A program made the translations under genes and the position numbers. The notes below the pieces were generated by a model. That model was not told where the DNA came from. It searched no databases and saw nothing but the letters and a program-made list of their open reading frames with translations. A DNA stretch of 64,000 nt from Atopostipes sp963558565 (GTDB lineage Bacteria; Bacillota; Bacilli; Lactobacillales; Carnobacteriaceae_A), in the NCBI GenBank assembly GCA_963558565.1, contig CAUWGX010000005.1, forward strand, positions 131,533 through 195,532. The letters are read 5' to 3'. Each line of letters begins with the position of its first letter. Within the stretch, counting starts at the first letter, position 1. Positions 52,111 to 61,249 of this stretch are shown here, piece after piece.

Positions 52111-52725
52111 TTATTGGGCAGGGGTCTGTTTTAATGCGTCTTTTGCGAGTTGGTCCGCGAGTTCATTGTATTTAATTCCTGAATGGGCTTTAACTTTTAC
52201 AAATTGGACCTCGATTTTGGGTGCGAGTTTGCGATAGGTTGCCACATAATCTTGCGAAACAGGTTTGTTGGTTCGCCATTCGCCGCGTGCCCATTTTTCG
52301 ATGCCGAGATAATCATAATGAATGATGATTTGTTTATAACCCTGTTGAATGGCCCAGTGGATCGCATGCAGTGCTCCAAAAACTTCGCCGGCGATTTGCC
52401 AACTGCCTTGATATTTTGGATTATTGCCGACACGACTTAGGGTATCCAGCACTTCATTGTCATGAATGAACACGACACCAAAACTATACCGTTGCGAGTG
52501 TTTATCAAAAGATCCATCCACATAAGCGATCAACGTGTCTTCATCAGCGATTGTTGTTTTAGACTGTTCGCCGCCCCCTTGTAGAAAATCTTCAGCTTCC
52601 GTTCGTGTTTTAAAGGAACGAAAGACCGCTTGCTTAAACCCAGAAACTTGTTGTTTGGCCTCATCCCAAGATTGATAGATCCCAGGTTTGCGGCCAACGC
52701 GTACTGCATAATACTTTTTACTCAT
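52111..52725 (-). CDS. rnhA: Ribonuclease HI with viroplasmin-like N-terminal domain
   Basis: 204 residues. The N-terminus (KKYYAVRVGRKPGIYQSWDEA, about 1-45) is a viroplasmin/RNase H1 N-terminal hybrid-binding domain. The RNase H fold follows with YVDGSFDK (first Asp), GEVFGALHAIHWA (Glu), and HSGIKYNELADQLAKDA (His, Asp). It degrades the RNA of RNA-DNA hybrids. ATG 52725 has GGAGG 5 bases upstream; the frame is open 17 codons further. Confidence 0.93.
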   Translation of the reverse strand: MSKKYYAVRVGRKPGIYQSWDEAKQQVSGFKQAVFRSFKTRTEAEDFLQGGGEQSKTTIADEDTLIAYVDGSFDKHSQRYSFGVVFIHDNEVLDTLSRVGNNPKYQGSWQIAGEVFGALHAIHWAIQQGYKQIIIHYDYLGIEKWARGEWRTNKPVSQDYVATYRKLAPKIEVQFVKVKAHSGIKYNELADQLAKDALKQTPAQ

Positions 52726-52840
52726 AATAACCTCCAATATTTCTTTAACTTTAATTAAACTATAAAGAATTGTCAATTTGTTTTAGAAGGAAAATGACTA
52801 TCTCCAACAAAGACCGACTAAAAGACGAAAGGATCATAAA

Positions 52841-53479
52841 ATGATACTCGAATTTTGTGCTGAAAATTTTACAAAAGTTCCAGCAGCTATCGCGCAAGGG
52901 GCGCAGCGAATAGAGTTATGCGACAATCTAGCTCAAGGTGGCACGACACCTTCTTATGCGGTGATTGAACAAACAGTCAAATACGCGCACGCTCACCAGG
53001 CAACCGTAGCAACGATGATCCGTCCGCGGGGTGGCGATTTTATTTATAATGAAGATGAATTTAAAAGAATGAAGCAAGATTTAATCCGTGCGAAAAAGCT
53101 TCATACGGATGCGGTCGTCTTCGGTTGTTTAAATGAAGAACATCGTATTCACCGAACACAAGTAGAAGAATTAGTGGCATTAAGTGGTGACATGGGCACT
53201 GTTTTTCATATGGCCTTTGATGAAATTCCGCGTGCATATGCGAAAGAAGAAATGGAATGGCTGATCGCACAAGGCGTCACACGCATTTTAACCCATGGCG
53301 GTCGCACAGGTTCCGTGTTTGAGAATGAAGAGTGGTTGCGTGAACTGATCGCTTATGCGAGGGGTCGTATTGAAATATTGATTGGTGGCGGTGTGACTTA
53401 TGAAAATTATGAAGAGCTGGCGGCTCGATTACCAACGAATCAATTTCACGGGACCAAGATTGTAAAAATCGAACCGTAA
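52841..53479 (+). CDS. cutC: CutC-family protein
   Basis: 212 residues, a TIM barrel of the CutC family: ILEFCAENFTKVPAAIAQGAQRIELCD, MIRPRGGDFIYNEDE and RILTHGGRTGSVFEN-type blocks are conserved. It was named for copper homeostasis, and its biochemical role is still debated. AAAGGATCATAAA precedes the ATG. The 263-base gap after it holds a small hairpin (GGGATG / CATCCC at about 53567-53590), two short GC-rich degenerate repeats and the promoter of the next operon. Confidence 0.88.
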   Translation: MILEFCAENFTKVPAAIAQGAQRIELCDNLAQGGTTPSYAVIEQTVKYAHAHQATVATMIRPRGGDFIYNEDEFKRMKQDLIRAKKLHTDAVVFGCLNEEHRIHRTQVEELVALSGDMGTVFHMAFDEIPRAYAKEEMEWLIAQGVTRILTHGGRTGSVFENEEWLRELIAYARGRIEILIGGGVTYENYEELAARLPTNQFHGTKIVKIEP

Positions 53480-53742
53480 ATTATAAAGTAGAAATTGAAA
53501 AAGACCAAGTAAAGAATAAACTACTTGTTGCGAATTTCTATGGTGTTCTCCTCGGAAGATAAAGGGATGAGCGACTGGCGGTGGCATCCCTGCGCGCGGA
53601 TAAAAGAATGACCGACCGGTGGCGAAAATTTTACCCAAGAAGCGCAAAGAGTTTCAGATAAATGACAGTTATTTTTAAAAATACATGCTAAAATAGAGAA
53701 TGTAGGACAAATAAAGTCACTGGATCAAGGAGCATACGATGT

Positions 53743-55125
53743 ATGGCGAATGAAAAAATTTATATTTATCATACGAACGATATTCATTCTGATTTGACGT
53801 ATTGGCCGCGGCTTGCGAATGAATTGCAAGAAAAGCGGGTGATGCGAGAGCAGAGTGGTGATTCGGTCTTAGCTTTTGATATTGGGGATGCGACGGATCG
53901 AGTGAATCCATTAACGGAAGCAACGGATGGACAGGCCATTACGAAGTTACTGAATGAAGGTCAGTATGATGCGGTAACCATCGGGAATAACGAAGGCATC
54001 ACAAATTCAAAAACAGAATTGAATCATCTTTATGATGCGGCGGATTTTTCAGTGGTCCTCATGAATTTATTTGATTTAGACACAAAGAAACCTCCTCATT
54101 GGGCGAAACCTTATGAGATCCTAGAGACGGATCAGGGCGATCGCATTGGTATTTTTGGTTTGACCGCGCCGTTATATGAAACGTATGAGAAATTAGGCTG
54201 GAAAGTGACGAATCCGGTGAAACAAACGCAAGAATTCTTTAAAAAACATCATGAGAAAGCAGATTTTTGGATTTTATTGAGTCATTTAGGACTGAATGAA
54301 GATCGCTTTTTAGCGAAGCTTTTTCCCTTACCGTTAATTATTGGCGCGCACACGCATCATGTTTTATTGGATGGTGAAATCGTAGCGGGATCTATGTTGA
54401 CTGGAGCCGGCCAATTTGGGAACTGGTTAGGTGAAATTGTGCTTGGACGGGACCGCGGACGTTTGAAAGTTGAAAATGCGCGTTTACTGAATGTGGCGGA
54501 AGATATTCCACCGGTTACCAATGAACGTTCTATCTATAAAGGATATATCGAGCGCGGCCATCAGCTATTACAAGCGGAAAAAATTGCGGAGATTCCGCAC
54601 GACTTGCCTTACCATTGGCGGGAGCAAAATCAATTAGCGGACATGACACTTGCTGCGATTGCTGATTTTGCAGGGACGGATGGGGCGCTGTTAAATGCGG
54701 GTTTATTTATGGGAGATATTCCCAAAGGGGTGGTGACGGCTGATGACTTACATCAAGCTTTGCCGCATCCTATTCGTGTGATGCGCTGTAAAATCCGTGG
54801 GCAGCACTTGTTGGAATTTGCAAAAGAGATTCAAGCGATTGATGAGCGGATGATTGATCGCCCAGTGCGCGGTTTTGGTTTTCGGGGAGAGGTCTTTGGC
54901 AAAATATGTTTAAAAGGACTTCATATCCACCAAAATAAAGTGACTTGGATGGGCGAAGCGGTGCAACCAGAGGAAATCTATGAACTAGCAACGATTGATT
55001 ATTTTTCCTTCTTACCTTTTTTTGATACCCTGAATCAAAATAGTGTGGAAGAAATTCTATATCCTAACTTTTTACGGACCGTTGTTGGTGATTATTTAAA
55101 GAAAAAATATCCGATGACTGACTAA
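53743..55125 (+). CDS. yunD: YunD-like 5'-nucleotidase/metallophosphatase
   Basis: 460 residues. The calcineurin-like domain holds HTNDIHSDL, DIGDATDRV, TIGNNEGI and ILLSHLGLNEDRF plus GAHTHH, the metal ligands. The C-terminal 5'-nucleotidase domain (about 290-455) shows RPVRGFGFRGEV. Unlike surface 5'-nucleotidases it has no signal peptide, so it acts in the cytoplasm. It is the first gene of a yunD-yutD-yutF-DUF1461 operon, with an extended -10 (TGCTAAAAT, 53686-53694) upstream. Confidence 0.88.
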   Translation: MANEKIYIYHTNDIHSDLTYWPRLANELQEKRVMREQSGDSVLAFDIGDATDRVNPLTEATDGQAITKLLNEGQYDAVTIGNNEGITNSKTELNHLYDAADFSVVLMNLFDLDTKKPPHWAKPYEILETDQGDRIGIFGLTAPLYETYEKLGWKVTNPVKQTQEFFKKHHEKADFWILLSHLGLNEDRFLAKLFPLPLIIGAHTHHVLLDGEIVAGSMLTGAGQFGNWLGEIVLGRDRGRLKVENARLLNVAEDIPPVTNERSIYKGYIERGHQLLQAEKIAEIPHDLPYHWREQNQLADMTLAAIADFAGTDGALLNAGLFMGDIPKGVVTADDLHQALPHPIRVMRCKIRGQHLLEFAKEIQAIDERMIDRPVRGFGFRGEVFGKICLKGLHIHQNKVTWMGEAVQPEEIYELATIDYFSFLPFFDTLNQNSVEEILYPNFLRTVVGDYLKKKYPMTD

Positions 55126-55152
55126 AATTTAGAAAAGAAAGGAGCGAACCTT

Positions 55153-55800
55153 ATGACAAAACAACCGAATGAATCATCAAAAGAACAGTTAGATCAAGCT
55201 TTAACTGAGATCGATGTGTTGGATGGAAAGGATAAAAAAATCTTTCGCGTGGATGCGGAGACTTTCCGTTTTGAAGACATTGAATATAAAATGATTGAAA
55301 ATTATCAAGAAGCTTTTGATATTGAAATGATGGAGAACCGTTTTACAGATTATTTATTGAAATACGATTATATTGTCGGTGACATTGCTTATGAGAAGTT
55401 ACGTCTGCGTGGTTTTTATGAAGATTATCGTAAAGGTGTACCGATCGATATGAAGATTTCAAATTTAGAAGACTACTTAGTTGAATATTGTAACTTTGGC
55501 TGTCAATATTTTGTTTTTGAACGCGTTGAGAAAAAGAAAGAAGATCCAGAATCTTATTTCAAACGCCATAAAAAATCAAACCGAAAGAAAAAGGGGAAGT
55601 CAGGAAAACGACGTCATCCTCAGAAAAAAGGACCGAAAAAACAAAATCAACAACAAAAGAAACAAAAAGATTTTCAAGTGACGAAAAAAGAAGAAACAAA
55701 AGAAAATAAAACGCCTAAAAAAACAAAGCAGACAAAAGAAAAAACACAGAAAAGTAGCACGAAGAAGCAATTTAAAATACGTAAGAAAAAAGATGAATAG
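55153..55800 (+). CDS. yutD: YutD family protein with long basic tail
   Basis: 215 residues. The YutD domain (about 30-130, YKMIENYQEAFDIEMMENRF, YDYIVGDIAYEKLRLRGFY, YLVEYCNFGCQYFVFER) is followed by ~80 residues made almost only of K, R, Q, E, T and S. Such a tail suggests nucleic-acid or ribosome contact and is longer than in B. subtilis YutD as I recall it. GAAAGGAG precedes the ATG. It lies between yunD and yutF as in many Lactobacillales. Confidence 0.88.
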   Translation: MTKQPNESSKEQLDQALTEIDVLDGKDKKIFRVDAETFRFEDIEYKMIENYQEAFDIEMMENRFTDYLLKYDYIVGDIAYEKLRLRGFYEDYRKGVPIDMKISNLEDYLVEYCNFGCQYFVFERVEKKKEDPESYFKRHKKSNRKKKGKSGKRRHPQKKGPKKQNQQQKKQKDFQVTKKEETKENKTPKKTKQTKEKTQKSSTKKQFKIRKKKDE

Positions 55801-55820
55801 ATGAGGTGGACGAAGGACGT

Positions 55821-56591
55821 ATGGTGAAAGAATATGCGGGTTATTTCATTGATTTAGATGGCACGATGTACAACGGGGAAGAAAAAATTGAAGAGGCTGC
55901 TGGTTTTATTGAACGCTTGCGAAAAGCAGACAAGCCTTTTCTGTTTCTAACCAATAACTCAACGTCACACGCAGAAGATGTGGCGACAAAATTAAAAAAT
56001 GTTTCGGATGTGGAAGCTTACCCAGAGGAAGTCTTTACAAGTACGATGGCAACTATTTCTTATTTGAAAAAAGAAAAAGCTAACCGCTTGTATGTCATCG
56101 GCGAAGGTGGCCTTTTAGATGGATTAACCGCGGCTGGTTTTGAGTTGGCTGAGACAGAAGTCGATGCGGTTGTGGTAGGGCTAGATCGCGAAGTGACGTA
56201 TCAAGACTTTGAAACAGCGACACATTTAATTCATGCAGGCGCCAAGTTTATTGCGACCAATCCGGATACGAATTTACCGACGGAGAGAGGATTAGTGCCG
56301 GGGAATGGCGCTTTAGTCGCTTTCTTAGAAGCAGCGACCGGAGTGAAGGCAACGGTTGTAGGGAAGCCAGAAGCGATTATTATGGACGCAGCCCTTGAAG
56401 AAATTGGTCTCCAAAAAGAGGATGTCTTAATGGTCGGTGATAATTATACGACCGATATTCAAGCAGGCATCCGCAATGAGATCGATACGTTATTGGTGCT
56501 CACAGGTTTCACGAAAAAAGAAGCAGTCCCTGACCTGCCTACCCCCGCAACCTATGTGGTGGATACGTTAGCGGATTGGGACATTCGTTAG
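55821..56591 (+). CDS. yutF: HAD-IIA sugar phosphatase (YutF/NagD-like)
   Basis: 256 residues. YFIDLDGTMYNGEEKI is motif I, FLTNNST motif II, KPEAIIMDAALEEIG motif III and MVGDNYTTDIQAG motif IV, all typical of the YutF subfamily of p-nitrophenyl phosphatase/NagD-like enzymes. The ATG 55821 gives the usual family start; the GTG 15 bases upstream is possible. It is tightly spaced with yutD and the next gene. Confidence 0.92.
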   Translation: MVKEYAGYFIDLDGTMYNGEEKIEEAAGFIERLRKADKPFLFLTNNSTSHAEDVATKLKNVSDVEAYPEEVFTSTMATISYLKKEKANRLYVIGEGGLLDGLTAAGFELAETEVDAVVVGLDREVTYQDFETATHLIHAGAKFIATNPDTNLPTERGLVPGNGALVAFLEAATGVKATVVGKPEAIIMDAALEEIGLQKEDVLMVGDNYTTDIQAGIRNEIDTLLVLTGFTKKEAVPDLPTPATYVVDTLADWDIR

Positions 56592-56600
56592 GAGACATGT

Positions 56601-57230
56601 ATGAAAAATAAACTTCGACATTTTTTCGGCATCGCGAGTATTTTTGTATTTATTTTAACTGCAGGAATTGCCTTGACCATTTTAGCGGTGCCCCTGTATC
56701 GTTTTTCCTTAAGTTTTTTAAATATTCCTGAACAAGTGGGGATGCCGGTGAGCCAAATGATGGAAAATTATTATGCGGTGTTGAAATACTTACATTTTCC
56801 TTGGCTGGATACGTTAGTGCTCCCGGATTTTCCGGTCTCTGCGAGTGGCGCCTTCCATTTTTATGAAGTCAAAATATTATTTTATATTAATTATGGCTTA
56901 TTATTTTTGTCGGGCATCGCTACGTTTTTCTATCTCAGAAGAATCAAACGACGCAACAGTTACTGGCGACTTGTGCAACCTTTTCAAATCGCTATTTTCG
57001 TTCCGTTTGTCTTGTTGTTCATTTTAGCGGTTGACTTTGATGCTATGTTTGTAATCTTTCATGAAATCTTATTCAATAATGATGCCTGGCTCTTTGACGT
57101 TACGACGGATCCAGTCATCACCATATTGCCCCAAGAATTTTTCATGTATTGTTTTGCCTTTGCTTTTCTCTTAATTGAAGCTTCTTTTATCGGAGGTTAC
57201 TGGTTGAGCAAGAAAAAAGCTTATGGCTAA
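56601..57230 (+). CDS. TIGR01906/DUF1461 integral membrane protein
   Basis: 209 residues with four membrane segments. The extracytoplasmic loop after TM1 carries YRFSLSFLNIPEQVGMPVSQMMENYYAVLKYL, broken here by family-typical aromatic positions, and HFYEVKILFYINYG; FHEILFNNDAWLFDVTTDPV lies in the second outer loop. In Lactobacillales it regularly follows yutF. Its role is unknown. It begins 9 bases after yutF and ends the operon. Confidence 0.88.
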   Translation: MKNKLRHFFGIASIFVFILTAGIALTILAVPLYRFSLSFLNIPEQVGMPVSQMMENYYAVLKYLHFPWLDTLVLPDFPVSASGAFHFYEVKILFYINYGLLFLSGIATFFYLRRIKRRNSYWRLVQPFQIAIFVPFVLLFILAVDFDAMFVIFHEILFNNDAWLFDVTTDPVITILPQEFFMYCFAFAFLLIEASFIGGYWLSKKKAYG

Positions 57231-57278
57231 AAAAGAGCTTCTGTTATCCAACATTAAAAGAATGAAATAGAAGAACAA

Positions 57279-57326
57279 AAAAACTCCGTAGTCGCTTATT
57301 CAAACAAGCGCTACGGAGTTTTCATT
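57279..57326. terminator. Convergent bidirectional terminator
   Basis: About 17-bp stem (ACTCCGTAG, CGCTT and complements) with A- and T-runs on the two sides, serving the DUF1461 gene (+) and the PgpA-like gene (-). Confidence 0.95.
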
Positions 57327-57328
57327 TT

Positions 57329-57841
57329 TTAATTAATCCCTGCGGAGCCTTCTTCAGGATTCGCATGGGCAATACGACTGGCAGCCGCTGCTGCAATCGC
57401 TCCGACAATATCATCTAAGAAGGTGTTGATTCCTTCGCCTTCCTTCACCGAGTCTAGTCGGTTGATAACTTTTGGTTTTAATTTATCTAAATAACCGAAG
57501 TTGGTCAGTCCGATTGAACCATACACATTCACGATGGCTAAAGCTAAAACTTCATCAATCCCAAATAATCCTTCATCATTGGCGATGATTTCTTGGAGGG
57601 GGCTAGCTAATTTGCCTTCCTCTGCTAGCACATCTAACTCAATGCCGGTTAAGATCGCATTTTGAATCTCGCGCTTACGGATAACGGCTTCTACATTATG
57701 TAGACAATATTCCATCGTTAAATCCTCAAGATAAGGCGTTTGCAGATCATAAACTAATTCGGCAATCTCTTCGATGGTTACATTTCGTTCTTTTAAACGT
57801 GCTAAAGCTGCTTGTTCCAATTCTGAACTTGGTTTGACCAT
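57329..57841 (-). CDS. Phosphatidylglycerophosphatase A-like protein (YutG)
   Basis: 170 residues. TYLEDLTMEYCLHNVEAVIRKR-like N-terminal block, EGLFGIDEVLALAIVNVYGSIG and INTFLDDIVGAIAAAAASRIAH match the PgpA superfamily as found in YutG of Bacillus. That group is shorter in hydrophobicity than enterobacterial PgpA and its substrate is not certain. The start at 57841 is preferred, 6 bases after GGAAG. It is downstream of the ferredoxin reductase gene. Confidence 0.8.
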   Translation of the reverse strand: MVKPSSELEQAALARLKERNVTIEEIAELVYDLQTPYLEDLTMEYCLHNVEAVIRKREIQNAILTGIELDVLAEEGKLASPLQEIIANDEGLFGIDEVLALAIVNVYGSIGLTNFGYLDKLKPKVINRLDSVKEGEGINTFLDDIVGAIAAAAASRIAHANPEEGSAGIN

Positions 57842-57869
57842 ATTCATCTTCCTTTCATTTTTATAAACA

Positions 57870-58892
57870 TTATTCATCCTCTAAGTGGATTTTAAACTTA
57901 TCCGATTGATATTCAGCACCTGTTGTTGGCGCGTGAATATGTTGGCCAGGGTTTAAGTATTGGATAATACTATTAATGGCTGTTGGAGCTTCGCCAAAGC
58001 CAGTCGCAATTAATTTCACTTTTCCGTCAAAAGTCGTCACATCTCCTGCGGCATAAATCCCAGGAATATTCGTTTCCATTTTCTGCGAAACCAATAGATG
58101 TCCCCGTTGCGTCTCCAAACCCCATGCATCCAGTTGTTTATTGGTTGAAAGAAAACCATAATTCACAATAAAATAATCAACCGGTAGAGTCATCAGCTCA
58201 TCTGTGCGTCGCTTTTTGAAGATCACTTTTTCTAATTTTTCCGCATCGCCGACTAATTCTTGAGGCACATAAGGCGTAATGATTTCAACGCTTGACGCTT
58301 TAAGTTTGGACACAGAAGCTTCTAGTGCGCGGAATTTATCGCGACGATGCACAATATAAACTTTCTTGGCAATTTCTTCAAGTGTTAACGCCCAGTCGAC
58401 AGCAGAGTCGCCGCCACCGGTAATGGCGACTGTTTGATCTCGGTATAACTCTAGGTCATTGACATAGTAATGGAGATTTGTATTTTCGTAAGCCGCTGGG
58501 TAATCAAAAGTTAATTTTCGCGGCTCAAAAGCGCCTAAACCCGACGTAATTAAAACAGCTTTCGCATAGTGGATATTTTGATCGGTTTGTACTTTAAAAA
58601 TCTCTTCTTCTTTATGGATTTCAGTGACTTCTTCATTTAAACAAATATTGGTCGCAAAAGGTTCCATTTGTGTTTCTAACTGCTGGATAAACTCATTTCC
58701 TTTAATGTAAGGAAATGCTCCTACATCAAAAATCATCTGTTCGGGGTATAGCATCTCGACTTGGCCGCCCAGGACTGGCAAGGTTTCAATCATTTTCACG
58801 TTTAATTCCCGCATCCCGGCATAAGAGGCCGCGAACATTCCTGTCGGTCCACCACCAATAATGATCACATCAAAAATTTCTTGCTCGTGCAT
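57870..58892 (-). CDS. Ferredoxin/flavodoxin-NADP+ reductase, thioredoxin-reductase type (YumC-like)
   Basis: 340 residues. FAD-binding IIIGGGPTGMFAASYAG at the N-terminus, NADPH-binding ITGGGDSAVDWALTL at about 155 and the second FAD motif GIYAAGDVTTF at about 280 are present. The redox CxxC of true thioredoxin reductase is absent, which marks the homodimeric TrxR-like FNR class. It supplies electrons from NADPH to ferredoxin or flavodoxin. GGAGG lies 9 bases before the ATG. Confidence 0.92.
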   Translation of the reverse strand: MHEQEIFDVIIIGGGPTGMFAASYAGMRELNVKMIETLPVLGGQVEMLYPEQMIFDVGAFPYIKGNEFIQQLETQMEPFATNICLNEEVTEIHKEEEIFKVQTDQNIHYAKAVLITSGLGAFEPRKLTFDYPAAYENTNLHYYVNDLELYRDQTVAITGGGDSAVDWALTLEEIAKKVYIVHRRDKFRALEASVSKLKASSVEIITPYVPQELVGDAEKLEKVIFKKRRTDELMTLPVDYFIVNYGFLSTNKQLDAWGLETQRGHLLVSQKMETNIPGIYAAGDVTTFDGKVKLIATGFGEAPTAINSIIQYLNPGQHIHAPTTGAEYQSDKFKIHLEDE

Positions 58893-58926
58893 AAAACATA
58901 AGCCTCCAGACTACAACATCTAAACA

Positions 58927-59418
58927 TTAATTCATATAAAATAAAAAATAAATGAGAAGCGATAAAATAATGCCATACACTAATCCAAAAATCACTTCAA
59001 TTGGTTTATGTCCTAAAAATTGCGTCGACTGCATGGAATTATTTTCAATCTCTTCTTTAATCTCTGCATTTTTACCGGTTAAAGGTTTGGCTAACATTTG
59101 AATATCGCGGATTAATTCGTTAATGATGATCCCATGTTCACCACTTTGGCGACGAACACCCATCGAATCAAACATGACCAAAATACCAAAGGTCATTGAG
59201 ATCGCTGTAAAAGGGGAACCCCAACCATATTCAATAAGGATCGCTGTAATCAAAGCGGTCACTCCTGCCGAATGTGAACTCGGCATCCCACCGGTTGAGA
59301 AGATTAAAGCAAAGGTAACCGGTCGTTTCAAAAAATAAGCGACCGGAATTTTTGTTAGTTGAGAAATAAAAATAGCAGCCATTGCAGCGACTAAAGGATA
59401 ATTATTAAATAATGCCAT
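58927..59418 (-). CDS. Divergent PAP2-family (DUF212, YuiD-like) membrane protein
   Basis: 163 residues with four to five membrane segments. KRPVTFALIFSTGGMPSSHSAGVTALI contains the PSSH phosphatase motif of the family, and DSMGVRRQSGEHG the DxxGVRRxxG block, followed by LGHKPIEVIFGLVYG. The family resembles acid phosphatases acting on lipid phosphates; the substrate is unknown. The ATG lacks a strong RBS. It begins a minus-strand group with the FNR and PgpA-like genes. Confidence 0.88.
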   Translation of the reverse strand: MALFNNYPLVAAMAAIFISQLTKIPVAYFLKRPVTFALIFSTGGMPSSHSAGVTALITAILIEYGWGSPFTAISMTFGILVMFDSMGVRRQSGEHGIIINELIRDIQMLAKPLTGKNAEIKEEIENNSMQSTQFLGHKPIEVIFGLVYGIILSLLIYFLFYMN

Positions 59419-59623
59419 GTAAACAACTCTTTTCCAGACAAGGTTAGCATCATCTTACCATTTTTTTAAAGCTTTTGATACTTTATTACCTGTCATCCGT
59501 GCTTGAATATTATATAATAAGAAGGGTGACACTTTGTGTCAAAATATTTTGTAATTTATTTGCAACCAGCTACAATTGATGTAGTATTAAAAGAGTTAAA
59601 AATATAATTGGAGGACAAAACAC

Positions 59624-60214
59624 ATGAATAATTATCCACAAATCGAACAGGATGGGACAGAAACGAAAAAGGTGATTATGCATACAAATAAAGGAGCGGT
59701 AACCTTAGCACTCTTTCCGGAACTAGCACCGAAAACAGTTGAAAACTTTTTGGGGCTAGCAGAGGAAAACTATTACGATGGCATTATCTTTCATCGTGTA
59801 ATTTCTGATTTCATGATTCAAGGTGGAGATCCAACAGGAACAGGTATGGGTGGAAAAAGTATTTGGGAGGAAGAATTTGAAGATGAATTTTCTCCTTACT
59901 TATTCAATCTAAGAGGGGCGCTGTCGATGGCTAACTCTGGACCGAATACAAACGGTAGTCAATTCTTTATCGTAACAGCTTCAGAAGTTCCCGGGCAAAT
60001 GATCGATCAAATGGAAGGAGCGGGCTATCCGGAAGAAATTATCGCTGCTTATCGCGAAAAAGGGGGCACGCCTTGGCTAGACCAGCGTCATACAGTGTTT
60101 GGCCATGTGGTTGATGGCATGGAGGTAGTGAACGAGATTGACCAAGTGGAAACAAATCCAGCTGATCGACCATTAGAAGATATTGTGATTGAATCGATCG
60201 AAATTGTTGATTAA
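59624..60214 (+). CDS. Peptidyl-prolyl cis-trans isomerase, cyclophilin type
   Basis: 196 residues. IIFHRVISDFMIQGGDPTGTG, RGALSMANSGPNTNGSQFFI and HTVFGHVVDGMEVV are the cyclophilin active-site blocks, including the catalytic arginine and the QFF motif. There is no signal peptide, so it is cytoplasmic. Residues ~125-150 (EGAGYPEEIIAAYREKGG) are the insertion usual in Lactobacillales PpiB. GGAGG precedes the ATG. Confidence 0.95.
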   Translation: MNNYPQIEQDGTETKKVIMHTNKGAVTLALFPELAPKTVENFLGLAEENYYDGIIFHRVISDFMIQGGDPTGTGMGGKSIWEEEFEDEFSPYLFNLRGALSMANSGPNTNGSQFFIVTASEVPGQMIDQMEGAGYPEEIIAAYREKGGTPWLDQRHTVFGHVVDGMEVVNEIDQVETNPADRPLEDIVIESIEIVD

Positions 60215-60239
60215 TTATTTTAGAAAAATGAGGGATTAA

Positions 60240-61097
60240 ATGTTAGGAGCAATTGAAGCTGGCGGAACTAAATTTGTTTGTGCAGTGAGTGATGAGGACT
60301 TAACGATTGTCGAAAAAATCACGATTCCGACGACAACTCCCGAAGAAACTTTTGCGGCAGTGTTTAAGTTCTTTGATCAGTTTGAATTACAGGGCATTGG
60401 CATTGGTTCTTTTGGACCAATTGATGTGAACCCTCAATCAAAAACTTATGGTTATATTACTTCGACCCCTAAACGTCTATGGCGCGATACGGACTTTGTT
60501 GGCGTCTTTGAGGAACGTTACCAAGTCCCTGTAGGGTGGAATACGGATGTTAACGCAGCCGCTTTAGGCGAAGTGACGTTGGGCGCTGCGAAAGATAAAG
60601 CATCCTGTGTCTATATTACCGTCGGGACAGGTGTCGGTGGCGGTGCCGTGATTAATGGCGAAACTTTGACAGGTTATGGCCATCCAGAAATGGGTCATAT
60701 TCATCTTCCACGACATGAAAATGATACGTATGAAGGCTTTTGCGACTATCATGGCGATTGTTTGGAAGGCTTAGCAGCGGGTCCTGCGATTGAAGCACGT
60801 TATGGGACGAAGGCGGAAGAGCTCCCGGCGGATCATGAAGCCTGGGAAATTGAAGCCCATTACTTAGCGCATGCAGCGATGTCTTATACGATGACTTTAA
60901 GCCCGGACTGTATTATTTTCGGAGGCGGAGTGATGCAACAACCTCATTTAATTCATTTATTGCGAGAAAAATTCGTAGAAATATTAAATGACTATGTTAA
61001 TTTACCACCAATTGAAGAATACATTATAGCTACAGGTTTAGAAGATGAGTCGGGGATTCTAGGCAGTTTATTACTCGCACAACAAGCTTTAAATTAA
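60240..61097 (+). CDS. scrK: ROK-family fructokinase
   Basis: 285 residues. ATP-binding GAIEAGGTKFVCAVSD at the start, TDVNAAALGEVTLGAAKDK with the catalytic aspartate, and GTGVGGGAVING. The zinc-binding segment HIHLPRHENDTYEGFCDYHGDCLEGLAAGP, quoted in parts, has the C-x2-H-x2-C pattern of ROK fructokinases. It makes fructose-6-phosphate, which pgi, 1 kb downstream, converts to glucose-6-phosphate. It follows the cyclophilin gene by 25 bases. Confidence 0.93.
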   Translation: MLGAIEAGGTKFVCAVSDEDLTIVEKITIPTTTPEETFAAVFKFFDQFELQGIGIGSFGPIDVNPQSKTYGYITSTPKRLWRDTDFVGVFEERYQVPVGWNTDVNAAALGEVTLGAAKDKASCVYITVGTGVGGGAVINGETLTGYGHPEMGHIHLPRHENDTYEGFCDYHGDCLEGLAAGPAIEARYGTKAEELPADHEAWEIEAHYLAHAAMSYTMTLSPDCIIFGGGVMQQPHLIHLLREKFVEILNDYVNLPPIEEYIIATGLEDESGILGSLLLAQQALN

Positions 61098-61110
61098 ATA
61101 ATGAAGCGCG

Positions 61111-61151
61111 AAGCAAGGGTCTTTTTACAGAAAAGAACCTTGCTTCTTTTG
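61111..61151 (+). terminator. Intrinsic terminator after the fructokinase gene
   Basis: Stem GAAGCAAGGGTCTTTT / AAAAGAACCTTGCTTC (one mismatch) and T tail. Confidence 0.92.
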
Positions 61152-61249
61152 ATCTAAAGTTTCAATTATTGCTACAAAAGTGTTACAATATAATTATTAA
61201 ACGTTCAATATAATTTGAGTGTAGTCATACAACTCAAAGAGGTGAAAGG

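Noticed and set aside
53560..53635. Two GC-rich segments (GAGCGACTGGCGGTGG and GACCGACCGGTGGCG) as a repeat array
   Set aside because: Only two short imperfect copies, no match to the 42-bp family; no clear meaning.
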